The translations under genes and the position numbers were made by a program. Of a stretch of 50,841 nt of DNA, positions 44,561-50,841 are shown in pieces. The notes beneath the pieces were generated by a model. It searched no databases. It was not told where the DNA came from and saw only the letters and a list, made by a program, of their open reading frames with translations. The stretch spans positions 1 to 50,841 of the forward strand of contig CACFLX010000010.1 in NCBI GenBank assembly GCA_902567235.1, in the 5' to 3' direction. This DNA comes from an uncultured Pelagibacteraceae bacterium (GTDB lineage: Bacteria; Pseudomonadota; Alphaproteobacteria; Pelagibacterales; Pelagibacteraceae). Positions within the stretch are counted from its first letter, which is position 1; every line of letters begins with the position of its first letter.

Positions 44561-45133
44561 TTAATTTGGACTCAATATATTGTATATAGGGCTAAATGTT
44601 TTTCGATGATGCTTCGTTATACCAAATTTTTTAATTGCAATTAAATGCAGTTTAGTTCCATAGCCTGCATTTTTATCCCAAGCGTATCTAGTAAATTTTT
44701 TTGACATTTTTGTAATAAGCTTATCTCTTGCAACCTTGGCAATTATAGAGGCAGCTGAAATTTCAGGTATTTTTTGATCACCTTTGATTACACATTTTAA
44801 TTTGTAACCAGTCATATCTGGCAATTTATTTCCATCAATTAGAATTAATGAAGATTTTAATTTAAGTTTTTTTATAGCTCTTTTCATGGCCAATAAACTC
44901 GCATTCAAAATATTTAATTTTTCTATTTCTTTTGTAGATGCAGAACCAACAGACCAATACGAATTTTTTTTTATATATTTTTCTAAAATTTCACGATTTT
45001 TTTTTGTTAATTTCTTTGAATCTTTTAATTTTTTTTTATCTAAATTTTTTTTTAAAATTACTGCTGCAGCGTAAACTGGCCCAACTAGACTTCCTCTGCC
45101 CACTTCATCTACTCCAACTATAATATTTTTCAT
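44561..45133 (-). CDS. rnhB: Ribonuclease HII
   Basis: A 190-aa enzyme that removes ribonucleotides from DNA. The N-terminal VGVDEVGRGSLVGPVYAAAVI with the catalytic D-E pair is present (residues about 6-20 quoted in part: GVDEVGRGSLVGPVY). Further acidic sites are in SLILIDGN (near 97) and in AASIIAKVARDKLI (near 130-143). It starts 1 bp after the uracil-DNA glycosylase gene and runs into the ccrM upstream region. Its pairing with rnhA elsewhere in the window covers both RNase H types. Confidence 0.97.
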   Translation of the reverse strand: MKNIIVGVDEVGRGSLVGPVYAAAVILKKNLDKKKLKDSKKLTKKNREILEKYIKKNSYWSVGSASTKEIEKLNILNASLLAMKRAIKKLKLKSSLILIDGNKLPDMTGYKLKCVIKGDQKIPEISAASIIAKVARDKLITKMSKKFTRYAWDKNAGYGTKLHLIAIKKFGITKHHRKTFSPIYNILSPN

Positions 45134-45134
45134 T

Positions 45135-45839
45135 TCAAATTTTAAATTTTAATTCATCAATTTTTTTTCTTATTTCTTTTAAATCGGCCCAGGAATATTT
45201 TTTTTGGTCGGCCTGTCTAAGCAAGTATGCTGGGTGAAAAGTGATCATTGTGAGAAAAGTTTTATTATTAATAATTAACTCTTTCCATGTGCCTCTTTCT
45301 TTTGATATCTTAATTTTTGATCCAAATAAAGCTTCCATTGCCGTACTACCCATAAGTATTAATATTTTTGGATCTATAATTGATATATGTTCTCTTAAGA
45401 ATTCTGAGTACCTGTTTATTTCAGCTGGTTCAGGTTTTCTATTATTTGGAGGTCTATAATTAACTACATTAGTTATATAAATATTTTCTCTTTTAATATT
45501 TATTGCATTAAGCATTTTATTTAATAATTGGCCTGCTTCACCCACGAAAGGTTTTCCAAGTTCATCTTCTTTTTGACCAGGTCCTTCACCAACTATCATA
45601 ACTGGACTATTAGAATTACCATCATTGAACACGATCTGCTTTGCATTATTTTTTAAATCGCAATTATTGATATTTTTTACTTTTTCCTTAAGATTATTTA
45701 ACCTAGAATTGATGTTTTCAATTGTAGGTTTATTTTTAAATCTATTTATAGGCTTACTGTTGAAAATATAGTCAATTCCAAAAGAATTTAATAATTCTTG
45801 GTCTATAATGTCATTTTGATTTTTTTCTTTTTCAATCAT
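45135..45839 (-). CDS. Uracil-DNA glycosylase, family 4-like, without the usual cluster cysteines
   Basis: A 234-aa protein with IVGEGPGQKEDELGKPFVGEAG (near 82-103, quoted in part: VGEGPGQKEDELGKPF), YITNVVNYRPPNNRKP and TFHPAYLLRQ, typical of family 4/5 uracil-DNA glycosylases. Classical family 4 enzymes hold a [4Fe-4S] cluster with four Cys; here the whole protein has a single Cys (Cys60), and the expected positions hold other residues (Tyr in VVNYRPP). Similar loss is, as I recall, present in alphaproteobacterial relatives. The N-terminal 80 residues are polar and poorly conserved. It is divergent from the TPR gene with 11 bp between. Confidence 0.87.
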   Translation of the reverse strand: MIEKEKNQNDIIDQELLNSFGIDYIFNSKPINRFKNKPTIENINSRLNNLKEKVKNINNCDLKNNAKQIVFNDGNSNSPVMIVGEGPGQKEDELGKPFVGEAGQLLNKMLNAINIKRENIYITNVVNYRPPNNRKPEPAEINRYSEFLREHISIIDPKILILMGSTAMEALFGSKIKISKERGTWKELIINNKTFLTMITFHPAYLLRQADQKKYSWADLKEIRKKIDELKFKI

Positions 45840-45850
45840 AGAATAATATA

Positions 45851-47536
45851 GTGATAAAAATATTAAAATTTATTTTATTTATTGTTTTTTTTATATATCA
45901 AACTTTTGCCTTTTCTAAAACTGCAGATAATGTTGATTTCAACTCTAAGTATGTATCAAATTATCTTTCTGCATTAATTTCAGAAAATAATCACAATAGC
46001 GATGATTCTGTAAAATATTTAAACTCTTCAAAATTTTTAATTAACAAACACGAAGGATATTTAAAAAAATATGTAACAAATCTTGTTGTTAATGGAGAAG
46101 TTCAAAAATCTATAAGTGTAATTAAACAAAATAGAAATAAGGATAATTCAAAGTTCTTTGAGGCAGATTTATTGCTTTTAATTGATAATTTTAAAAAAAA
46201 AAAATTTAAAAAAAATATTGAATTATTGAATGAATTTGAAAGATACAGTGACTATGGAAATTATGAATATATTATCTATGAGGTTTTAAAGGGTTACAAT
46301 GATTTATTTTTGTCAAAAAAGCCAAGTATAAATAATGATAAATTTGGTCAGTTATCTTTAATTAATCAAGCATTTCAATATTGTTATTTAAACAAACCAG
46401 AGACTGGCTCAGTGTTTATGAATATAATTAACTCTAATCAAGGTGATTATTCTAGATATCTTTTTTTCCATTTAAATAATTTAATAAAAAATAAAGATTT
46501 TGAAAGTGTGCAGCAAATATCAAAAACGATAAATATCTTAGAAAGTAGTTTAATAATTCAGCAGTCTAAAAGATGGTTAGATGAATCAAATTATAGTAAA
46601 TTTGGTCAAATTTTTTCTTGCTATAATGAAGAGGATATTCTTGCAGAATTTTTCTTTTTAATTGCAAATTTTTTGTCAGCTGATGAAAATTTTACAGAAT
46701 TATGTTTTTATTCAAATATATCAAACTATTTAAATCCAAAGTTTTATCTTAATTCAACATATTTAATTTCAAACTATACTCAAAATAAAAAATATGAAAA
46801 AACAAAAAAACTTCTTAAAAATTTTAGTAAGGAAGATGAAATTTACCATTGGTATAAATTAAAAAAATTAGCTCAAATTATTGGCGAGGAACAAGGTTCA
46901 AAACAATCTTTGTTATTTATTGAGAAAAAATTTAAAGAGTATTCAAATCCATCTATAAAAATAATTTATGATATGGCTAATATTTATAAAAGAAATAAAG
47001 AATTTGAAAAATCTATAAAATACTATTCTTTACTTTTAAAAAAATTAGATGAAAACTCAGATGAATATGCAGATATTTTGTATAGGAGAGGCTCTAGTTA
47101 CGAAAGATTAGGTGAATACAAAAATTCAGATAATGATTTACTTAAATCTTTAGCAATTAGACCAAATGATCCTTACGTTCTAAACTATCTTGGATATGGT
47201 TGGTTAGAAAGAGAGTATAAAATTCAAGATGCAATTAGTATGTTGGACAAAGCATATAATCAAAAAAAAAATGATCCATTCATTATAGATTCAGTTGGTT
47301 GGGGATATTATTTAATTGGTGATTTTATAAATGCAGAAATTTTTTTAAGAAAAGCTATTCAGCTTATGCCAAACGATCCCATAGTAAACGATCACTATGG
47401 AGATATTCTTTGGAAGTTAAATAGAAAAATTCAAGCCAAATATTATTGGAAAAGTGCCATGGAATCAGAAGAATCTAAAGATGATATGAAAAAAAATGTT
47501 TCAAAAAAATTACTTAAAGGTTTAAATGAAAGCTAA
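45851..47536 (+). CDS. Secreted or anchored TPR-repeat protein
   Basis: A 561-aa protein beginning with a GTG codon and a hydrophobic leader (IKILKFILFIVFFIYQTFAF), so it is exported or anchored in the inner membrane. The last third carries clear tetratricopeptide repeats (near 400-545), for example ILYRRGSSYERLGEYKNSD and YVLNYLGYGWLEREYKIQD. Such alphaproteobacterial proteins lie next to ispE as here. TPR domains mediate protein assembly; the partner is unknown. It is divergent from the UDG gene with 11 bp between starts and precedes ispE by 3 bp. Confidence 0.88.
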   Translation: MIKILKFILFIVFFIYQTFAFSKTADNVDFNSKYVSNYLSALISENNHNSDDSVKYLNSSKFLINKHEGYLKKYVTNLVVNGEVQKSISVIKQNRNKDNSKFFEADLLLLIDNFKKKKFKKNIELLNEFERYSDYGNYEYIIYEVLKGYNDLFLSKKPSINNDKFGQLSLINQAFQYCYLNKPETGSVFMNIINSNQGDYSRYLFFHLNNLIKNKDFESVQQISKTINILESSLIIQQSKRWLDESNYSKFGQIFSCYNEEDILAEFFFLIANFLSADENFTELCFYSNISNYLNPKFYLNSTYLISNYTQNKKYEKTKKLLKNFSKEDEIYHWYKLKKLAQIIGEEQGSKQSLLFIEKKFKEYSNPSIKIIYDMANIYKRNKEFEKSIKYYSLLLKKLDENSDEYADILYRRGSSYERLGEYKNSDNDLLKSLAIRPNDPYVLNYLGYGWLEREYKIQDAISMLDKAYNQKKNDPFIIDSVGWGYYLIGDFINAEIFLRKAIQLMPNDPIVNDHYGDILWKLNRKIQAKYYWKSAMESEESKDDMKKNVSKKLLKGLNES

Positions 47537-47539
47537 ATA

Positions 47540-48388
47540 ATGGGGTTTCAGTCAATTAAATCTTATGCAAAAATTAATTTATCTTTAGGTGTTGTAGGAA
47601 AATTAAAATCTGGATTCCATAAAATTGAAAGTATAGTTTCATTTTTAAATCTTCACGATGAAATTAAAATAAAAAAAATTATTAGTAAAAATCATAAAAT
47701 TAATTTTTATGGAAAATTTTCAAAAGGAATTAAAAAAAATAATACTATTTCTAATTTATTAAAAATTTTAGACAAAAAAAATTTATTAAATAATCAAAAA
47801 TATTTAATTAAAATAAAAAAAAATATACCGCAAAAAGCAGGCCTTGGTGGCGGATCAATGAATGCGTCAACTATTATAAGATTTTTTATATTAAAAAAAA
47901 TTTTAAATTTTTCAAAAAAAAATATTATAAAATTAACCAAGCAAGTTGGATCAGATGTTCAGCTAGGGATAGACAACAAAAATAAAATTTTGTATTCAAA
48001 TGGAAAATTAGAAGCAAAATCAAAACAAAAAAGACTATTCGTCGTTGTTGTTAAGCCAAATTTTGGATGTTCAACTGAAGTAATTTATAGAAATGTGAGA
48101 AAATACTCACAAAAAAAATTAATAAAAAATAAAGGAAATTATTTTAGTTTAATTAATATAGTAAAATTACATAACGATTTAGAAAATGTAGTTTTTAAAT
48201 ATTATCCCAAATTATTTCACGTTAAATCATTTATGGAAAGTTTGCCAAATATAGAGTTTGTTCGTATGACTGGCTCAGGTTCCTCTATACTTGGGTATTT
48301 CTTGTCAAAAAATTCAGCGATAAATGCATCAAAATTATTTAAAAAAAAATACAAAAATTATTGGTGTATTATATCAAAAACTATATAA
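47540..48388 (+). CDS. ispE: 4-diphosphocytidyl-2-C-methyl-D-erythritol kinase
   Basis: A 282-aa GHMP kinase of the MEP isoprenoid pathway. It has SYAKINLSLGVVGKLKSGFH (near 7-26) with the conserved Lys and the FHKIES segment. The ATP-binding loop appears as IPQKAGLGGGSMNASTIIR (near 96-114), and MTGSGSSILGYF (near 241) near the C-terminus. It works upstream of IspH, encoded about 16 kb away in this window. It follows the TPR gene by 3 bp; the tRNA-Gln gene begins about 30 bp after its stop. Confidence 0.96.
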   Translation: MGFQSIKSYAKINLSLGVVGKLKSGFHKIESIVSFLNLHDEIKIKKIISKNHKINFYGKFSKGIKKNNTISNLLKILDKKNLLNNQKYLIKIKKNIPQKAGLGGGSMNASTIIRFFILKKILNFSKKNIIKLTKQVGSDVQLGIDNKNKILYSNGKLEAKSKQKRLFVVVVKPNFGCSTEVIYRNVRKYSQKKLIKNKGNYFSLINIVKLHNDLENVVFKYYPKLFHVKSFMESLPNIEFVRMTGSGSSILGYFLSKNSAINASKLFKKKYKNYWCIISKTI

Positions 48389-48401
48389 AGTTTTTTTTTT
48401 G

Positions 48402-48410
48402 TGCTATACG
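48402..48410 (+). promoter_or_regulatory. Probable extended -10 promoter of tRNA-Gln
   Basis: A TGnTATACG-like sequence (TGCTATACG, in which the extended TG precedes a near-consensus -10) sits about 10 bp before the tRNA 5' end. No clear -35 is visible upstream in the T tract. The short distance suits a tRNA promoter. Confidence 0.45.
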
Positions 48411-48419
48411 AAATAACTT

Positions 48420-48493
48420 TGGGGCTTAGCCAAGCGGTAAGGCAGCGGTTTTTGGTACCGTCATCCTAGGTTCGAATCCTAGAGCCCCAGCCA
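48420..48493 (+). tRNA. tRNA-Gln (anticodon UUG), CCA encoded
   Basis: A full cloverleaf can be folded: acceptor stem TGGGGCT paired with AGCCCCA, D arm GCC...GGC, anticodon stem GCGGT/ACCGT around the loop TTTTGGT with anticodon TTG (reads CAA), T arm CTAGG-TTCGAAT-CCTAG, discriminator G and genomic CCA (48491-48493). The length is 74 including CCA. It lies between ispE and the CCA-adding enzyme gene, and the next ATG starts 3 bp after its end. Confidence 0.97.
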
Positions 48494-48496
48494 GAT

Positions 48497-49585
48497 ATGA
48501 TTAATATATTAAGTAAAATATTTAAAAATAAGGATAAGAAAAATCTTTATGAAAAAGATTTCGAAGATCTAAAAAAAAAAACAAATATAGAAAAAATTTT
48601 TGATATAATTTCTAATTTTTCAGAAATTAGTGAAATTAGATATGTTGGTGGAAGTATAAGAAAAATAATTAATAATGAAAAAGTAGACGACATTGACCTT
48701 GCAACAAATATAATTCCTGAAAAAGTTTGTGAAATTTTAAAAAAAAATAAAGTTAGTTTTTATGAGAGTGGAATTAATCATGGAACAATAACTGCAAAAA
48801 TTGATCAACATAAATTTGAAATTACAACTTTAAGGAAGGATGTTTTAACAGATGGGAGACATGCTAAAGTTGAATTTTCCAATGACTGGTATGAAGACGC
48901 TTCTCGAAGAGATTTTACTTTTAATGCTATTTATGCAGATTTACACGGTAACTTGTATGATCCATTTGATGGAAAAAAAGATTTAAATTTAGGAATTGTA
49001 AAGTTTATTGGAGATCCAGAAGAAAGAATTAAAGAAGATTACTTAAGAATCTTAAGATACGTACGTTTTTTTTTAAATTATAGTAAAAAAGATCATGATG
49101 AAAATTTAAAAAAAATTATTAAACGTAATATTAATGGAATATCAAAAATTTCATCAGATAGATTGATTGATGAGTTAAAAAAGTTATTTTTAACTAGCGG
49201 ATTTTTGAAGCTCACAAAAGATAAATTTTGTCAAGAAATCATTAGTCTAATATTTCCACAGTTGATTAATATGAGAATTTTTCAAAATACAAACGATCAT
49301 TCAAAAAAAATAATTGAACAAAAAGATTTTATTTTTTTAATTTCATTAATGATTATTGATAGCACTGATAATAGCGAGTATTTTATTTATAAGTATAATA
49401 TTTCAAATGAAGATAAAAAAAGAATAAGATTTTTATCAAATATATATTCTAAAAATTTAGATAAAGATTTATTTAAAGAAAAAAATCTTTGGAAAATTTT
49501 TTACTTTCATGGAAAGAATTCTCTAATTGATTTAATTAATTTTCAAATATTTCAAAATAAAAAATTAGATAAGAAATTCAATTAA
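48497..49585 (+). CDS. cca: CCA tRNA nucleotidyltransferase, main reading frame (C-terminus shifted out of frame)
   Basis: A 362-aa frame of a class II poly(A) polymerase/CCA-adding enzyme, which builds or repairs the CCA end of tRNAs. The head domain has RYVGGSIRKIINNEKVDDIDLAT (near 51-72, quoted in part: VDDIDLAT), EITTLRKDV and RRDFTFNAIYAD, with the GGxxR and DxD catalytic motifs. The neck and body domains follow. The frame ends at residue 362 in ...LDKKFN, but a matching C-terminal segment continues in another frame (next entry). It is thus probably a one-base frameshift in a homopolymer-rich stretch. Catalytic residues are all upstream of it, so the protein could still work. Confidence 0.9.
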   Translation: MINILSKIFKNKDKKNLYEKDFEDLKKKTNIEKIFDIISNFSEISEIRYVGGSIRKIINNEKVDDIDLATNIIPEKVCEILKKNKVSFYESGINHGTITAKIDQHKFEITTLRKDVLTDGRHAKVEFSNDWYEDASRRDFTFNAIYADLHGNLYDPFDGKKDLNLGIVKFIGDPEERIKEDYLRILRYVRFFLNYSKKDHDENLKKIIKRNINGISKISSDRLIDELKKLFLTSGFLKLTKDKFCQEIISLIFPQLINMRIFQNTNDHSKKIIEQKDFIFLISLMIIDSTDNSEYFIYKYNISNEDKKRIRFLSNIYSKNLDKDLFKEKNLWKIFYFHGKNSLIDLINFQIFQNKKLDKKFN

Positions 49586-49767
49586 AAAATTTTTTTAATA
49601 ATCAAGAAGTTCCTAAACTTGAGATAGGGGCAAAAACATTAATTGAAAAATTTAATTATAAAGAAGGAAAAGAACTTGGAAATAAGCTCAAAGAAATTGA
49701 GCAATTTTGGATAGAGAATTCATTTAAGATTACAGATCAAGAATTAAATAAAATAGTTAAAAATTAA
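49582..49767 (+). pseudogene. cca: Out-of-frame C-terminal segment of cca
   Basis: This frame encodes about 61 residues beginning LKNFFNNQEVP and continuing through KLEIGAKTLIEKFN, then GKELGNKLKEIEQFWIENSF. That pattern (hydrophobic GxxLI, then GKELGxxLKEIEQxWI) is the usual C-terminus of CCA-adding enzymes. It joins the main frame if one T is added near 49582 (AATT to AATTT). Its stop at 49765-49767 shares a TTAA palindrome with the greA stop, as other convergent genes here do, which supports this as the true end. It may be a sequencing error, a real mutation or a programmed shift. Confidence 0.75.
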
Positions 49768-50240
49768 ATATATTTTACATCTATAATTTCAAAATTTTTA
49801 ACACCAGCTGGAGTAGAAATTTCTACCAGATCATTCTTTTTTTTCCCTATTAAACCTTTACCAATTGGAGATTGAAAAAAAATTAATTTTTTTTTTAAAT
49901 CTGCCTCATCTTTTCCAACAAGTTTGTAATTAATTTTTTCATTTGTATCTAGGTTTTGCAAATAGACTGTAGATCCAAAAATAACTTTTCCATCATTATT
50001 AATTTTTGTAACATCGATAACGTTTGCTCGTGCGATAAGGTCTTCAATTTCTTGGATTCTTCCTTCATTATGAGATTGCTGTTCTTTAGCTGCATGGTAT
50101 TCTGCATTTTCTTTTAGATCTCCATGAGATCTTGCCTCAGCTATTGCAGCAATAATTTCAGGTCTTTTTTTTTCTTTTATGAAAACCAATTCTTCTTTTA
50201 ACTTTTCTAATCCTGTGACTGTAATCGGTTCTTTATCCAT
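49764..50240 (-). CDS. greA: Transcription elongation factor GreA
   Basis: A 158-aa protein that rescues stalled RNA polymerase by stimulating transcript cleavage. It has the N-terminal coiled coil starting [18 protein letters not shown], the acidic tip region [20 protein letters not shown] (near 38-57) and a C-terminal domain with [18 protein letters not shown]. The length is normal. It precedes the convergent cca tail and lies 3 bp downstream of hemF on the minus strand. Confidence 0.98.
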   Translation of the reverse strand: MDKEPITVTGLEKLKEELVFIKEKKRPEIIAAIAEARSHGDLKENAEYHAAKEQQSHNEGRIQEIEDLIARANVIDVTKINNDGKVIFGSTVYLQNLDTNEKINYKLVGKDEADLKKKLIFFQSPIGKGLIGKKKNDLVEISTPAGVKNFEIIDVKYI

Positions 50241-50243
50241 AAC

Positions 50244-50841
50244 TTATTTCCATTTAGCAATAGGCGGAAGTGACATTAAAATTGCATTTACATTTCCACC
50301 GGTTTGAAGGCCAAATTTTGTTCCTCTGTCATAAAGCAAATTAAACTCAACATATCTTCCCCTCTTTAAATATTGATTTTCTTTTTCTTTAATATTCCAT
50401 TTTTTTTTATTTTTTCTCTTTATAATTTCCCCAAAAATTTCTTTAAATGTTAACCCAACATCTCTTACAAAATTAAAATCTTTTTCCCAGTTTTCTTTTT
50501 TATAATCAAAAAATATTCCTCCGATACCTCTAGTTTCTTTACGATGTGGAAGATAAAAATATTCATCACATTTTTTTTTATATTTTTTATAATATTTTTT
50601 ATTATGTCTATCACATGTCAATTTAACCTTTTTATGGAACCATTTCTTTAAATTTTTATCCTCGACACATGGAGTAACATCCATACCACCTCCAAACCAA
50701 TCAAAAGAAGTGTAAATATATCTCGTATTAAAATGCATAGCGGGAACATGAGGATTTTTCATATGCATCACAATCGATATTCCTGATGCCCAGAAATTTG
50801 GATCAGAATTTGTTCCAGGTATTTTATTTTTAAATTCTTTA
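50244..50841 (-). CDS. hemF: Oxygen-dependent coproporphyrinogen III oxidase (5' part outside the window)
   Basis: The reading frame is open to the window edge; the internal GTG at 50771 is not the real start. Visible residues correspond to the C-terminal two thirds. They include a segment just before it (WASGISIVMHMKNPHVPAM), YTSFDWFGGGMDVTPC, HRKETRGIGGIFFDY, GRYVEFNLLYDRGTKFGL and a terminal MSLPPIAKW, all typical of HemF. It makes protoporphyrinogen IX in heme synthesis, which also feeds heme O production by CtaB. greA follows it by 3 bp. Confidence 0.95.
   Translation of the reverse strand, partial: KEFKNKIPGTNSDPNFWASGISIVMHMKNPHVPAMHFNTRYIYTSFDWFGGGMDVTPCVEDKNLKKWFHKKVKLTCDRHNKKYYKKYKKKCDEYFYLPHRKETRGIGGIFFDYKKENWEKDFNFVRDVGLTFKEIFGEIIKRKNKKKWNIKEKENQYLKRGRYVEFNLLYDRGTKFGLQTGGNVNAILMSLPPIAKWK

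Noticed and set aside
50244-50771. hemF as a complete 175-aa gene starting at 50771
   Set aside because: The start there is an internal GTG; conserved HemF sequence continues in frame to the window end, so the gene is truncated by the window.

Overview
The window is almost certainly a piece of a SAR11 (Pelagibacterales, 'Candidatus Pelagibacter'-like) alphaproteobacterial chromosome. The signs are very low GC (judged by eye, roughly 30%), extreme compaction (no gap over about 125 bp; neighbouring genes often overlap by 1-20 bp), a CcrM-type GANTC methylase, alphaproteobacterial gene orders (mutY-dciA-dsbA-smc; atpI-atpB-atpE-atpF'-atpF; ispH-thrB-rnhA beside thrC and a cox locus), a paired b/b' ATP synthase, a BamF-like lipoprotein, a DUF2093 protein, and genes for carotenoid and retinal synthesis. 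I see no insertion sequence, prophage, CRISPR array, integron or toxin-antitoxin pair. One tRNA gene is present, tRNA-Gln(UUG).

Layout. 0-2.9 kb: a YczE-like membrane protein, a two-way terminator, then groES-groEL on the minus strand behind a probable heat-shock (RpoH) promoter. 2.9-9.4 kb: a plus-strand run of HAD hydrolase, ribF, ileS, lspA, BamF-like lipoprotein and a short pgi. 9.4-17 kb: rsmD and purD, a DUF2093 gene, then a minus-strand envelope operon ubiA-msbA-waaA-lpxK-lpxL. 17-20.7 kb: a DUF2721-type membrane protein, quinone oxidoreductase, pirin, haloacid dehalogenase and rsmE. 20.7-27.3 kb: a cytochrome oxidase locus with SCO1, an extra subunit-III-like protein, a twin-TM protein, coxB-coxA-coxC-subunit IV, an 88-aa membrane protein and ctaB. 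27.3-31.1 kb: thrC converging on ispH-thrB-rnhA, plus a possible 21-aa membrane peptide. 31.1-35.4 kb: crtI-crtB-crtY-blh, reading straight into ispH. 35.5-41.3 kb: the F0 sector of ATP synthase behind a hinge-less SMC, a DsbA-like protein and DciA. 41.3-50.8 kb: mutY and a FAD monooxygenase, ccrM-rnhB-udg on the minus strand, a TPR protein-ispE-tRNA-Gln-cca run, then greA and the 3' part of hemF.

How the parts fit. Much of the window concerns membrane energetics. The oxidase builds proton-motive force and F0 spends it. crtI, crtB, crtY and blh turn prenyl precursors into retinal, presumably for a proteorhodopsin encoded elsewhere. IspH, at the end of the same transcription unit, makes the C5 precursors. 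IspE belongs to the same MEP pathway and UbiA to ubiquinone synthesis.

Most of this is ordinary SAR11 core genome and I did not find a clear-cut new system. The items best worth checking are: (i) the ccrM promoter, which has four GANTC sites in 77 bp, one between -35 and -10 and one overlapping the -10; (ii) an SMC protein with no visible hinge domain; (iii) a one-base frameshift that separates the C-terminus of the CCA-adding enzyme; (iv) the F0-retinal-IspH gene run; (v) the oxidase locus, with two subunit-III-like proteins and several tiny membrane proteins; and (vi) dciA and mutY, whose start codons abut with no base between them.
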